64,000 bases of DNA, taken from Rhizobium sp. L43. Lineage in GTDB: Bacteria; Pseudomonadota; Alphaproteobacteria; Rhizobiales; Rhizobiaceae. Location: positions 1 through 64,000 of the forward strand of contig NZ_NWSQ01000013.1 in assembly GCF_002531725.1 (NCBI RefSeq), written 5' to 3'. Below are positions 18,493 to 26,921 of this stretch, one piece after another (positions within the stretch are counted from its first letter, which is position 1; each line of letters begins with the position of its first letter). The notes below the pieces were generated by a model. That model saw only the letters and a program-made list of their open reading frames with translations, had not been told where the DNA came from and did not search any database. Made by a program: the position numbers and the translations under genes.

Positions 18493-19467
18493 TTATTTTT
18501 GAAGAAAATTGCGAAACCGATCGGTGGCGCCGACGATCGCCGCACTCATATCGGGATTCGCAGTGGAATGGGCGGCATGCGGAAGGATTTTGAGTTCGCT
18601 TTGCGGCCAGGCGCGCGCAAGTTCCCAGGCGGTGACAAGCGGCGCCTCGATGTCGAACCTTCCCTGCAGCAGGATGGCGGGAATGCCTGTCAGTCGTGCG
18701 GCGTTCTTCAAAAGCTGGCCGTCTTCCAGCCAGGCGCCATGGATGAAATAATGGGTGATGATGCGGGCGCGGGTCAGCAAATAGGCCGGTTCGGCCCAGC
18801 GGCGCGGCAGCCCCTCGGGATCGGCGAGCAGGATCGAGGCTGCCTCCCAGTCATGCCAGTCACGCGCCGCCTTCAGCCGCGTGTCCAGGCTGGGGTCGTT
18901 GAGCAGACGATGATAGGCGGCCACCATGTCCTGATCCTGTTCCCGGCTGCCTGCGGGAACCGCCTGTTGGAACCGATGCCATTCTTCTGGAAAAAGCGGC
19001 GCCATGCCGCGACAGAGCCAGTCGACTTCCGAGCGCCTGGTGGTTGTCACGCCTGATATCACGATCGCGGCGATACGCTCAGGATAGGTTTCGGCGTAGG
19101 CGAGCGCCAGGGTCGAGCCCCAGGAATTGCCGAAGACGAGCCAGGTGTCGATGCCGAAGAAGAGCCGCAGCCGCTCGATATCGGCAACGAGATGCCAGGT
19201 GGTGTTGAAGGAGAGGTCGGTTTCCGGATCGGCGCCGCTCGGCAGACTGCGGCCGCAATTGCGCTGATCGAACAGAATGATTCGGTAGGCGTCCGGATCG
19301 AACTGGCGCCGGGCGTCGGTCGAACAGCCGGAGCCCGGCCCGCCGTGCAACACCAGTGCCGCCCGGCCCGCCGGATTGCCGCAGGTCTCCCAATAGATCA
19401 GATTGCCGTCGCCCGTATCGAGCAGGCCATGATCATAGGGTTCGATTTCCGGATAGAGAGCTGACAT
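18493..19467 (-). CDS. pip: Proline iminopeptidase
   Basis: A 324-residue alpha/beta hydrolase of family S33 that removes N-terminal proline from peptides in the cytosol. Markers are the oxyanion-hole motif VLHGGPGSG near residue 40, DQRNCGRS, the nucleophile elbow GNSWGS (GGSWGS in most homologues), the cap region with RRSEVDW, the acid motif LLQGRFDIEAP, and the final His in HAAHST. Length and motif order fit Pip. Cys in the DQRNCGRS position is a common variant. The ATG at 19467 is supported by family length more than by a strong SD. Confidence 0.92.
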   Translation of the reverse strand: MSALYPEIEPYDHGLLDTGDGNLIYWETCGNPAGRAALVLHGGPGSGCSTDARRQFDPDAYRIILFDQRNCGRSLPSGADPETDLSFNTTWHLVADIERLRLFFGIDTWLVFGNSWGSTLALAYAETYPERIAAIVISGVTTTRRSEVDWLCRGMAPLFPEEWHRFQQAVPAGSREQDQDMVAAYHRLLNDPSLDTRLKAARDWHDWEAASILLADPEGLPRRWAEPAYLLTRARIITHYFIHGAWLEDGQLLKNAARLTGIPAILLQGRFDIEAPLVTAWELARAWPQSELKILPHAAHSTANPDMSAAIVGATDRFRNFLQK

Positions 19468-19778
19468 CGGGGCGCCTGCGGTCGAGGCGGACCTTATCCA
19501 TCATATCCGTGACGAATGGAAGACGGATGACCGGCGGGCAAGCCCGACCGCAAAATCATGATACGGTTTTGCGAACCTGCTGCGAAACCGACCTGTCGCA
19601 GGTTGATCCACTCATAATATTTCTACTGACTGGTTGGAACGACTTGCGACAGGATTTGAGCCTGCTTTCCGAAGCCGGATCGGTTGCCGCTTGCGGATCT
19701 CTTGCCGTGAAGCTCAAGCGTTTTCAACGCGACCTGACCGGGTGCGCATCCGACCCGGCAAGCGCGATCAACAACCTG
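19468..19778. other. Intergenic region without a gene (311 bp)
   Basis: Lies between the pip start and the PilZ stop. It contains an inverted CCGGGT/ACCCGG hairpin at 19738-19758 that could be a weak terminator for the PilZ gene. Nothing else was recognised. Confidence 0.5.
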
Positions 19779-20390
19779 TCAGAGGAATTCGCGCAGCGTC
19801 TCGCGGGACTGGATCGACAGAAATTCGATCGCCACACCTTCGACGAAATGGCGCACGACACGGCCGCGCATGTTGCCGAGACGCACTGCCGTTCCGATCG
19901 AGGGGCGCATCTCGACGTCGACGGCAGCGCCCGACAGCGAAAGGTCCATGATGCGGCAGGAATAACGTGTGCCGTCTTCGAGCGTCAGCTCGGTCTTCGT
20001 GTCGCGCGGCGTCAGACGGTCGTGGCGACGATCTTCCGGCAGGCCGAGTTCGTGCTTGTTGGCAAGCCAGGTGAGCTGGGCGGCGAGCTTCTCGCGCTTC
20101 CGCTCGGTGGCATTGATCGACATGGTGAAGCCGCGACCATCGAGCGTCTGGACATAACCTTCGACCCGGCCGAGATGGTCGATATAGGCGACGACGCGTT
20201 CGTTGGCGCGCGGCCGCCCGGGGCAGGTGACGTACATGTCGCCAGGCGACATGTCGATCACCATGCATTCGAATTCCTCGTAGTTCGCAAGCATCAGTCG
20301 GCCCTGCATATTGATGGGCACACGCTGAAAAACGCCCTGTTCAGGGCGCGGCGCAGGTCGTTGCGTCTGAGCTGGCTGGAACGAGTGCAT
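19779..20390 (-). CDS. Tandem PilZ-domain protein (possible c-di-GMP receptor)
   Basis: A 203-residue soluble protein that reads as two PilZ-like domains. The first runs from about 20 (FQRVPINMQGRL...DMSPGDMYV...VVAYIDHLGRVEG). The second runs from about 120 (RRHDRLTPR...CRIMDLSLSGAAVDVEM...GRVVRHFVEGVAIEF). The second has the RxxxR and D/NxSxxG signatures needed for c-di-GMP binding; the first has a DMSPGD version without a clear RxxxR, so only one site may bind. ATG 20390 has GAAGAAG upstream. No neighbouring cyclase or flagellar gene is present. Confidence 0.85.
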   Translation of the reverse strand: MHSFQPAQTQRPAPRPEQGVFQRVPINMQGRLMLANYEEFECMVIDMSPGDMYVTCPGRPRANERVVAYIDHLGRVEGYVQTLDGRGFTMSINATERKREKLAAQLTWLANKHELGLPEDRRHDRLTPRDTKTELTLEDGTRYSCRIMDLSLSGAAVDVEMRPSIGTAVRLGNMRGRVVRHFVEGVAIEFLSIQSRETLREFL

Positions 20391-20514
20391 CAAGGGGCTT
20401 CTTCATCAAAATCGCAGAGACCGATCTTTACCCGCAATCCATTAACAGAAGGTTGTTTTGCCTCAATCGGACATAGCCGAAAACGAGTATGTCCAATGTG
20501 CTGAAACGGAACGG

Positions 20515-21129
20515 TCAGTGCGCCTCCACACTCAGCAGCTGCGACACCATGCGGCGCATGACCTGGCCGAGACCAGCGCTTTTTCCGGCGACGATTTCAT
20601 TAATGGGGCGCAGTTCCGCCGGCGCGGCCGTGCCGAGTTTTCCGGGCAGCAGGCGGCTGCGGTCGAGTGCCAGGAATTCGAGCGGTACTACTTCCAGCCA
20701 ACTCGCAGCCGCCGTCGGTGCGATCGCGCCGAGCAGCCGGTCGCAGGCGCCGTGCGGCGAGCGCAGCGGCATCATGATGATCTCGAAGGAGGCCTGATGA
20801 CCGATGGTGCTGTAGCCGGTCGCATTGAAGAGGGCCGGCATGGCATGGTCCATCACGCCCATCGCCGTGCGTTCGATATCCGCGTGCTGGCCGTTTCCCC
20901 AGAGGGAGGCGAAACGTTCGCCGCGCAGATCCCGCCCAAACAGATCGCAAATGCGGGTGCCGGCGAGCCGGAAGCCGATGTTTCCTGCCCCGCGCGTCTC
21001 GAGGATGAAGAGGCTTTGCAGCAGATGGGGTACGGCGGAGGGTTCGACCTGCGATTTCAGCGGCGCATCGGCAGCGCCGCGGATACGGTTCCAGTAGTCA
21101 AAAATTTCGATGGTCGTTTGCACACGCAT
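20515..21129 (-). CDS. PAS-domain protein (PAS_5 / DUF1491-like regulatory family)
   Basis: A 204-residue protein with a PAS-like fold over most of its length. Characteristic segments are FDYWNRIRGAADAPLKSQVEP, LFILETRGAGNIGFRLAGTRICDLFGRDLRG and the later FEIIMMPL. This matches the PAS_5 family common in rhizobia, often several copies per genome. No kinase or DNA-binding domain is attached, so its output is unknown. ATG 21129 is the start of the conserved part; the frame reaches 21159. Confidence 0.78.
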   Translation of the reverse strand: MRVQTTIEIFDYWNRIRGAADAPLKSQVEPSAVPHLLQSLFILETRGAGNIGFRLAGTRICDLFGRDLRGERFASLWGNGQHADIERTAMGVMDHAMPALFNATGYSTIGHQASFEIIMMPLRSPHGACDRLLGAIAPTAAASWLEVVPLEFLALDRSRLLPGKLGTAAPAELRPINEIVAGKSAGLGQVMRRMVSQLLSVEAH

Positions 21130-21261
21130 TTTACACCAACCTGTCCCATTCCGGATCATTTTCGGGCAGTCATTGCCCGTACAGGCTCTACCTTGCGGAT
21201 TTCATGCCAAACCGCGGCCGTTAAGGTTAAGAAACGGTTTCGGTTGAGATGCGGTGCCCGT

Positions 21262-21376
21262 CGTGACACTGTCCCTCCATCGCTTCGACTTTCGAAGTTC
21301 AGCACAAGCTGCGGGGTCCAGGTCTTTCCAGGAGCTCCCGGTCACGCCGTCCGGCACTTCGGACGGCTTTTTTTTT
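21262..21376 (+). ncRNA. Candidate small RNA with terminator, upstream of the rhomboid gene
   Basis: A compact unit in a gene-free stretch. It has a CU-rich 5' segment (GTCCCTCCATCG) and then a perfect 6-bp hairpin CTTCGA-CTT-TCGAAG (21283-21297). A second CU-rich segment (GTCTTTCCAGGAGCTCCC) follows, and then a canonical terminator GCCGTCC-GGCACTTC-GGACGGC with nine T residues (21346-21376). The CU-rich stretches could pair with Shine-Dalgarno sequences, as in trans-acting alphaproteobacterial sRNAs. Because it ends 46 bp before the rhomboid start, a leader attenuator is the alternative. I cannot assign it to a named family. Confidence 0.55.
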
Positions 21377-21422
21377 GACAGGTGCTCCTGTATGGCTGTG
21401 GCCTCAACGAGGCGATATTGAC

Positions 21423-22214
21423 ATGAATGAGCAGACGGCCGAGCCGCATAAGGCGCCCGAACCTCCCGAGGTCCAGCCGCCGGCAAAGCCGCCGCGCGTG
21501 CCGGTCTTCAATCTTCCGCCGGCGCTATTCTTCAGCCTTTGCTTGCTTGTTCTGATCTATGCGGTACAGGAGCTCGTGCTTTCCGACGATGCGATGAGCT
21601 GGCTGTTCTTCACCTTCGGCTTCGTTCCCGCCCGCTATGTGATTCCGCTGTCGCAGCAAGGGCCGGAGCTGTTCTGGACGCCCGTCACCTATTCGCTGCT
21701 GCACGGCAGCGTCCAGCATATCCTCTTCAACGCCTTCTGGCTGATGGCCTTCGGCGCGCCGGTCGTGCGCCGCATCGGGACGCTGCGTTTCGTGCTCTTC
21801 TGGCTTTTTTCCGCGGTCGCGTCCGCCGCCCTGCACGCGGTGTTAAACTGGGGGGATGTGACGCTGCTGATCGGTGCGTCGGGCGTTATCTCCGGGCTGA
21901 TGGGCGCCGCCTGCCGATTCGCCTTTCCGGCCGAACGGCGACCGATGCTGCCCGCGCATCTCAATCCCCGGCTTTCCATCGTCGAGGCGCTGAAGAGCCG
22001 CACCGTCGTCATCTTCATGCTGCTCTGGCTGGTCGGCAACGCCTTGATCGCCATCGGCATTCCGCTCGTCGGCGACAGCGACCAGGCCATTGCCTGGGAC
22101 GCGCATATCGGCGGTTTCGTCTTCGGCTTCCTGCTGTTTTCGCTGTTCGACCGGGCGCCGCGCCCGCCCGTGATGGAACCTGCCGGAACGGAGAAGGATT
22201 TGTTGCAATCCTGA
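21423..22214 (+). CDS. Rhomboid-family intramembrane serine protease
   Basis: A 263-residue membrane protein with a Pro-rich cytosolic N-terminus (PEPPEVQPPAKPPR) and six or seven membrane helices. The catalytic Ser is in GASGVISGLMGA (GxSG) and the catalytic His in WDAHIGGFVFGF; the L1-loop and helix 2 region carry LLHGSVQHILFNAFWLMAFG, the rhomboid HxxxxHxxxN signature. It would cleave transmembrane substrates within the inner membrane; the substrate is unknown. ATG 21423 has GAGGCG upstream; the longer frame from 21375 overlaps the terminator T-run and is rejected. Confidence 0.92.
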   Translation: MNEQTAEPHKAPEPPEVQPPAKPPRVPVFNLPPALFFSLCLLVLIYAVQELVLSDDAMSWLFFTFGFVPARYVIPLSQQGPELFWTPVTYSLLHGSVQHILFNAFWLMAFGAPVVRRIGTLRFVLFWLFSAVASAALHAVLNWGDVTLLIGASGVISGLMGAACRFAFPAERRPMLPAHLNPRLSIVEALKSRTVVIFMLLWLVGNALIAIGIPLVGDSDQAIAWDAHIGGFVFGFLLFSLFDRAPRPPVMEPAGTEKDLLQS

Positions 22215-22305
22215 GCCGGGCAGTGCACGATTGACCTATCCGCGCTGGGGGGAGAAACCGCCGCGGATGCCTGTGACAAGTGTTTCACGGACATAGGAGG
22301 TTCGA

Positions 22306-22740
22306 ATGACCAGTTCAGTCAAAGCAATCCTCGACCTGAAGGGCAGAAACGTCGTCACTGCCGGGCCGAATACCACGGTCGCCGAGGCGGCCGTTATGCT
22401 CAGCAAGAAGAAGATCGGCGCCATCGTCGTCGTCGGCATGGAAAACCGGATTTCCGGAATGTTCACCGAGCGTGACCTTGTGCATGCCATCGCCAAACAC
22501 GGCAAGGACGGCCTCGACCAGTCGCTGGCTCAGGTCATGACGGCAAAGGTCTACCGCTGCCACGAGGAAACGACCGTCAACGAGTTGATGGAGCTGATGA
22601 CCAGCCGCCGTTTCCGGCACGTGCCTGTCGAAAGCAACGGCAAGCTTGCCGGCATCATCTCGATCGGCGACGTGGTGAAATCGCGCATCGCCGAAGTCGA
22701 GCGCGAGACCGAGGAAATCAAGGCCTATATCGCCGGCTGA
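22306..22740 (+). CDS. CBS-pair domain protein
   Basis: A 144-residue protein consisting of two CBS domains and nothing else (GPNTTVAEAAVMLSKKKIGA...GMFTERDLVHAI; then EETTVNELMELMTSRRFRHVPV...GIISIGDVV). Such stand-alone pairs bind adenosyl nucleotides and regulate partner proteins. The partner is not evident. The start ATG 22306 has a near-ideal ATAGGAGG eight bases upstream. It lies 91 bp after the rhomboid gene on the same strand but may have its own promoter. Confidence 0.92.
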   Translation: MTSSVKAILDLKGRNVVTAGPNTTVAEAAVMLSKKKIGAIVVVGMENRISGMFTERDLVHAIAKHGKDGLDQSLAQVMTAKVYRCHEETTVNELMELMTSRRFRHVPVESNGKLAGIISIGDVVKSRIAEVERETEEIKAYIAG

Positions 22741-22808
22741 GATTTTCGTCTGTTTGAGTTGACCGACTCGTCGTCGCAAAACCACGACACGCTTTTGGAC
22801 GGCATGTA

Positions 22809-23771
22809 TCAGGGGTGGGTGGCGTAGACTTCCTGCATGCGTTTGATCTCGGGGAGCCGGGCCCTGGCTTCCTCGTAGCCACGTTCGATCGCCTCGCCGG
22901 CCCGGTGGAATTCGGAAAGGCCGATATAGCTGAGACGCGGCTGCAGCGAAATATCCGGCGGGTCGCCGGCAAGACGGGCGCGGGCGATCCTGTCCTGGAT
23001 GATGTTGAAGGCCTGCACCATGACGCCGGTCATGCCGAGACGGGCATAGGGCGCCTCTTCCTGCTTTTGCACTTCTTGCGGTGAGAGGCTGGCATTGTGC
23101 CGGACGACGGCCGAGCGGCCGTAGAGGTCGTAGTTGAGATTGACGGCGACGACCAGCGGCTGCTCGTAGGCGCGGCAGACGGAGACGGGCACCGGATTGA
23201 CCAGCGCGCCGTCGACCAGCGTGCGGTGGTTGCTGCGCACCGGTTCGAAAATGCCGGGCAGGGCATAGGAGGCGCGCAGCGCCGTAATCAGCGAACCATT
23301 GGCGATCCAGACCTCGTGGCCGGTATTGACCTCGGCGGCGACCGCAACGAAGGGCCGGTCGAGATCCTCGACATTCAGGCCTTCGAGATGTTCCTGCATG
23401 CGCTTGGTCAGCCGCATGCCGCCGAACAGGCCGCTGCCGCCGATGGTGAGATCGAGGAGACTGGCGATCCGGCGCATCGTCAGCGAGCGGGCGAAGCTTT
23501 CGAGTTCATCGAGTTTGCCGGCGAGATAGCAGCCGCCGACCAGCGCGCCGATCGAGGTGCCGGCAATCATGCCGATCTCGACCTTTGCCTCGTCGAGGGC
23601 GCGCAGCACGCCGATATGGGCCCAGCCGCGGGCGGCACCGCCACCGAGCGCCAGCGCGATCTTGATTTTCTTCAGGGGCGAGGGAGGCGGGATCGTCTCG
23701 AGTGTGGTCGACATGCCGGAACCGGCACCTTCGCCTTCAGAGCTTTGACGATGCAAACTCCAGCTCAGCAT
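22809..23771 (-). CDS. Patatin-like phospholipase (RssA/NTE type)
   Basis: A 320-residue hydrolase with a Ser-Asp dyad. The oxyanion glycines are in LALGGGAARGWAHIG, the nucleophile in GTSIGALVGG (GxSxG), and the catalytic Asp in LVDGALVNPVPV (DGA/G). The N-terminal 45 residues are a hydrophilic tail without a signal peptide, so it is probably cytosolic or membrane-peripheral. It is a likely lysophospholipase; substrate unproven. ATG 23771 has GGGAGGGGAGA upstream, which decides the start against the longer frame. Confidence 0.9.
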   Translation of the reverse strand: MLSWSLHRQSSEGEGAGSGMSTTLETIPPPSPLKKIKIALALGGGAARGWAHIGVLRALDEAKVEIGMIAGTSIGALVGGCYLAGKLDELESFARSLTMRRIASLLDLTIGGSGLFGGMRLTKRMQEHLEGLNVEDLDRPFVAVAAEVNTGHEVWIANGSLITALRASYALPGIFEPVRSNHRTLVDGALVNPVPVSVCRAYEQPLVVAVNLNYDLYGRSAVVRHNASLSPQEVQKQEEAPYARLGMTGVMVQAFNIIQDRIARARLAGDPPDISLQPRLSYIGLSEFHRAGEAIERGYEEARARLPEIKRMQEVYATHP

Positions 23772-23883
23772 GGTGTTCTCCCCTCCCAATACTTGGTTCC
23801 CGATAGTCTGCCCGATCAGTTTCCAAATGGTATATAGAGACGGTTTTTGGCACAATAAGGAGCAAATGCCGGGGAATTTCGGG

Positions 23884-24336
23884 CTATTTTCCGTAGACGT
23901 CCTGCGGATCGAAATGAAGCTCGTCGTCGACGATATCCAGCATCGGTTTTCCGTCCCGAAGCGTGATCGTCCGGTAGAAGCAGGAGCGGCGGCCGGTGTG
24001 ACAGGTGGCGTCGTGGCCGGCCACCTCGACCTTCAGCCAGATGGCGTCCTGATCACAATCGGTGCGGATTTCTTTCACCGTTTGGAGATTGCCCGAGGTC
24101 TCACCCTTCTTCCAGAGCTTGCCGCGCGAACGGCTGAAATAATGGGCCGTGCCGGTCTGGATGGTCAGGGCCAGCGCCTGGGCGTTCATATGCGCCACCA
24201 TCAAGAGCTCGCCGTCGCCGGCGTCGGTGACGATCGCGGTGATCAGGCCGCGGTCGTCGAAACGCGGCGTGAAATCGCCGGCGTCTTCCCACGCCGACTT
24301 ATCCTCGGATGGTTGATTGAAGATCAGTTGGTTCAT
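23884..24336 (-). CDS. hisI: Phosphoribosyl-AMP cyclohydrolase
   Basis: A 150-residue single-domain HisI that opens the purine ring of phosphoribosyl-AMP, step three of histidine biosynthesis. It carries the zinc/magnesium motifs DCDQDAIWLKVEV and HTGRRSCFYR, and a further conserved SRGKLWKKGETSGN. The HisE pyrophosphohydrolase domain of enterobacterial HisIE is absent, as usual in rhizobia. It lies 25 bp downstream of folE on the same strand with its own AGGAGGG site, so the two are probably cotranscribed. Confidence 0.95.
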   Translation of the reverse strand: MNQLIFNQPSEDKSAWEDAGDFTPRFDDRGLITAIVTDAGDGELLMVAHMNAQALALTIQTGTAHYFSRSRGKLWKKGETSGNLQTVKEIRTDCDQDAIWLKVEVAGHDATCHTGRRSCFYRTITLRDGKPMLDIVDDELHFDPQDVYGK

Positions 24337-24361
24337 CGCGGCCCTCCTGAGGGAGCCGGTA

Positions 24362-24976
24362 TCAGCGGCTCCGCACCATGGTCATGAAACGGGCCTGATC
24401 GGCCGGCTCGGTCTTGAACGTTCCCGTAAACGTCGTCGTCAACGTGGTCGAGCCCTGCTTCTGAACGCCGCGCATCGCCATGCACATATGTTCGGCCTCG
24501 ATCAACACGGCGACACCGCGCGGATTCAGCGTATCGTCGATGGCTCGGGCAATCTGCGCGGTCATCGTTTCCTGCGTCTGCAGGCGGCGGCCATAGATCT
24601 CGACGACACGGGCAATCTTCGACAGGCCGAGCACACGCCCGTCCGGCATGTAGGCGACGTGGGCCTTGCCGATGATCGGCACCATGTGGTGTTCGCAATG
24701 CGAATAGAACGGAATGTCCTTGACGAGGACCATGTCGTCGTAACCGGCGACCTCTTCGAAGGTGCGGCCTAGCACGTCTTCGGCCGCCATGTCGTAACCT
24801 GAAAAAAGCTCGCGGTACGATTTGACGACGCGGGCCGGCGTTTCGAGCAGACCTTCACGCGTCGGGTCGTCACCGGCCCAGCGCAGCAGAACGCGAACGG
24901 CTTCCTCCGCCTCCTGCTGGGAGGGGCGATCCGAGTCGCGGTTCGTCTGCGGAAAATTCTTTACGATGGCGTCCAT
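24362..24976 (-). CDS. folE: GTP cyclohydrolase I
   Basis: A 204-residue type IA enzyme that converts GTP to dihydroneopterin triphosphate, the first step of folate synthesis. The zinc ligands and active site are in FYSHCEHHMVPIIGKAHVAY and in HMCMAMRGVQ (Cys), with GLSKIARVVEIYGRRLQTQE between them. ATG 24976 follows AGGAGAC; residues encoded upstream to 25027 are not conserved. It forms an operon with hisI. Confidence 0.95.
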   Translation of the reverse strand: MDAIVKNFPQTNRDSDRPSQQEAEEAVRVLLRWAGDDPTREGLLETPARVVKSYRELFSGYDMAAEDVLGRTFEEVAGYDDMVLVKDIPFYSHCEHHMVPIIGKAHVAYMPDGRVLGLSKIARVVEIYGRRLQTQETMTAQIARAIDDTLNPRGVAVLIEAEHMCMAMRGVQKQGSTTLTTTFTGTFKTEPADQARFMTMVRSR

Positions 24977-25286
24977 GAACAATGGTCTCCTGGCCCGCAC
25001 CGCGGACCGATCTGTCGGAATCGCCACTGGTCAATCCCATGCGGGAATTCATGCACCTTTGGCAGGCTCCGGGGCTTTCGAGGCGCATTCAACACCCGTC
25101 CGGCACGGTTTCCCAATCAAACTTACACGAGGCCATTGCATTTTCATGGCCTTCGAACGACATACATATAGGAAGACGGCCATCGTATGTAAGTATCCTC
25201 AGATGACACGGTGTGTTTTTTGTTTCAATAACAATAACAGCCCTTATTGAGGCCGATCCGCAGCGATTTGGGAGCGGAAATCCAAC
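24977..25286. other. Divergent intergenic region folE / NifU-like gene (310 bp)
   Basis: Should carry promoters in both directions. It holds an inverted repeat ACATAC...GTATGT around 25160-25192 and an AT-rich stretch with CAATAACAATAACA (25226-25245) shortly before the NifU-like gene. No gene is seen. Confidence 0.5.
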
Positions 25287-25733
25287 ATGGACGACATCTA
25301 CAACAACAAGATCCTCGAATTCGCCGGCAATATTCCGTTGACTGGCACGCTTGATGACGCCGATGCGAGCGCCCAGGCTTATTCGAAGCTTTGCGGCTCG
25401 AAGGTCAGGATCTGGCTGAAGATGGACGGCGATATCGTGACCGGCTTTGCCCATGACGTGAAGGCCTGCGCGCTCGGCCAGGCCTCGTCCTCGATCATGG
25501 CGCGCCACGTCGTCGGCGCGACATCGGGCGAATTGCGCCAGGCACGCCAGGACATGCTTGCCATGCTGAAGGCGGACGGGGCGGGGCCTGAAGGCCGGTT
25601 CGAAGACATGCGTTATCTCCGGCCGGTGCGGGACTACAAGGCCCGCCATGCCTCGACGATGCTGACCTTCGATGCCGTCGTCGATGCGATCGGGCAGATC
25701 GAGGCGAAGCGGGCGGAAGTTGTCGAGGCGTAA
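25287..25733 (+). CDS. IscU/NifU-N-like iron-sulfur scaffold with one Cys missing
   Basis: A 148-residue member of the NifU N-terminal/IscU family. Two of the three cluster Cys are present (KLCGSK near 35; KACALGQASSS near 61, the usual GCG/CAL position). The third, normally in the xHCS segment of IscU, is replaced: the matching text here is KARHASTML, with Ala for Cys. A scaffold role is therefore uncertain, although this variant looks like a consistent rhizobial subtype. It precedes yidD by 5 bp and is likely cotranscribed with it. Confidence 0.82.
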   Translation: MDDIYNNKILEFAGNIPLTGTLDDADASAQAYSKLCGSKVRIWLKMDGDIVTGFAHDVKACALGQASSSIMARHVVGATSGELRQARQDMLAMLKADGAGPEGRFEDMRYLRPVRDYKARHASTMLTFDAVVDAIGQIEAKRAEVVEA

Positions 25734-25738
25734 CTGAC

Positions 25739-26143
25739 ATGTGCGAGTTCTGCGCCCTGCAGGCAGGCGATGAGGACGACGGCGGTGCCGCCGGATCGGA
25801 CAAGCCGCGCGAAAAGGCTGTACGCACGTCCCGCAATTATACCGGTCCGTTCCGCAAATCCCCCGACCGCCTGCTCGGCATGGGGTTCATCCGCCTCTAT
25901 CAGCTGACGCTTTCCGGTTTTGTCGGCAATTCCTGCCGCCATATCCCGACCTGCTCCGAATATGGCTACGAGTCGATCGCCCGCCACGGCCTGTGGGCCG
26001 GCGGCTGGATGACGCTGTTTCGCGTCGGCCGCTGCGGCCCGGGCGGCACCAGCGGCCTCGACCAGGTGCCGGAGGTGCTGGGCGACACGTTCCTCTGGTG
26101 GACGCCTTGGCGTTACCTGGCCATCGGACGCAAAAGAGGGTGA
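25739..26143 (+). CDS. yidD: Membrane protein insertion efficiency factor YidD
   Basis: A 134-residue protein with the YidD core at about 45-120: FIRLYQLTLSGFVGNSCRHIPTCSEYGYESI and RVGRCGPGGTSGLDQVP. It associates with the inner membrane and assists YidC-mediated insertion. It carries an unusual N-terminal extension of about 40 residues with CEFCAL, compared with the 70-90 residues usual for YidD. It starts 5 bp after the NifU-like gene stop, suggesting one transcript. Confidence 0.9.
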   Translation: MCEFCALQAGDEDDGGAAGSDKPREKAVRTSRNYTGPFRKSPDRLLGMGFIRLYQLTLSGFVGNSCRHIPTCSEYGYESIARHGLWAGGWMTLFRVGRCGPGGTSGLDQVPEVLGDTFLWWTPWRYLAIGRKRG

Positions 26144-26270
26144 GCGCCATGACGATGCCTTGCGAATACGCATGCGTGTCGGAGATCCGGGCAGCGACGA
26201 TGCGTGAGGTGCAGTCACCATTCGGTGACCGTGGTTTCGGGTGTAGGGCAACCGAGGAGGGCCGGCAGCC

Positions 26271-26798
26271 ATGAGCATGTTCGTCGCCCTTCTGCACAGC
26301 ATCGTCCTGGCGCCTGATCGCCGCGTCATCATGCAGGATTTGCGGGCGCTGGCCGAAGAGCTTGGTTGTCGCGAGCCGCGCACGCTGGTTTCCACCGGCA
26401 ATCTGGTTTTCGAGGCCGACGATGTGCGGCCGCACGAACTCGAGGTCATGCTGGAAGAGGGCTTCGAAGAAAAATTCGGCAAACACGTCGATATTGTCGT
26501 GCGCAGCGACTGTACCTGGATGGCGCTTTGCAGCACCAATCCCTTCAAGGACGGCAGCGGTGACCAAGTCATCGTCCGGGTGATGCGCCTGCCGGTCGAT
26601 CCGAAGAAGGTGGAGGCGCTGAAACCGCTGATGGCGGAGGGGCAGCGCATCGCCGTCGTCGGCGGCGATCTGTGGATCGATTTCGCCGGCAAGCCGAGCC
26701 AATCCAAGCTGCTTTCGGCGCTGACGACCAAGCGGCTCGGCGTCGGCACGATGCGCAACTGGAACACCGTGTGCGGCCTTGCCGAAATGATCATGTAG
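26271..26798 (+). CDS. DUF1697 family protein
   Basis: A 175-residue cytosolic protein of the DUF1697 family (MFVALLHSI...LRALAEELGCREPRTLVSTGNLVFEAD...GTMRNWNTV). The N-terminal half normally begins with the alpha-beta YVALLRGINVG motif; here it is VALLHSIVL, a divergent version. Its function is unknown. ATG 26271 follows GGAGGGCCGGCAGCC. A 41-codon frame between yidD and this gene (26149-26273) overlaps its start and is not called. Confidence 0.83.
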   Translation: MSMFVALLHSIVLAPDRRVIMQDLRALAEELGCREPRTLVSTGNLVFEADDVRPHELEVMLEEGFEEKFGKHVDIVVRSDCTWMALCSTNPFKDGSGDQVIVRVMRLPVDPKKVEALKPLMAEGQRIAVVGGDLWIDFAGKPSQSKLLSALTTKRLGVGTMRNWNTVCGLAEMIM

Positions 26799-26921
26799 GC
26801 CGGCTTCTTCTTTACTCCCGATGGAAATCTGGCTATCAGGCGGCGGCGCATCCAAAGAACGGAGGCGCTTCCATTTCAACCACCCGCATTCGTTGGCGGG
26901 ACTGGACAAGGAGAAATTTCA

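Noticed and set aside
26149..26273. 41-codon frame between yidD and DUF1697 gene
   Set aside because: Its end overlaps the DUF1697 start and SD; no domain or signal and several rare choices, so kept only as a possibility.
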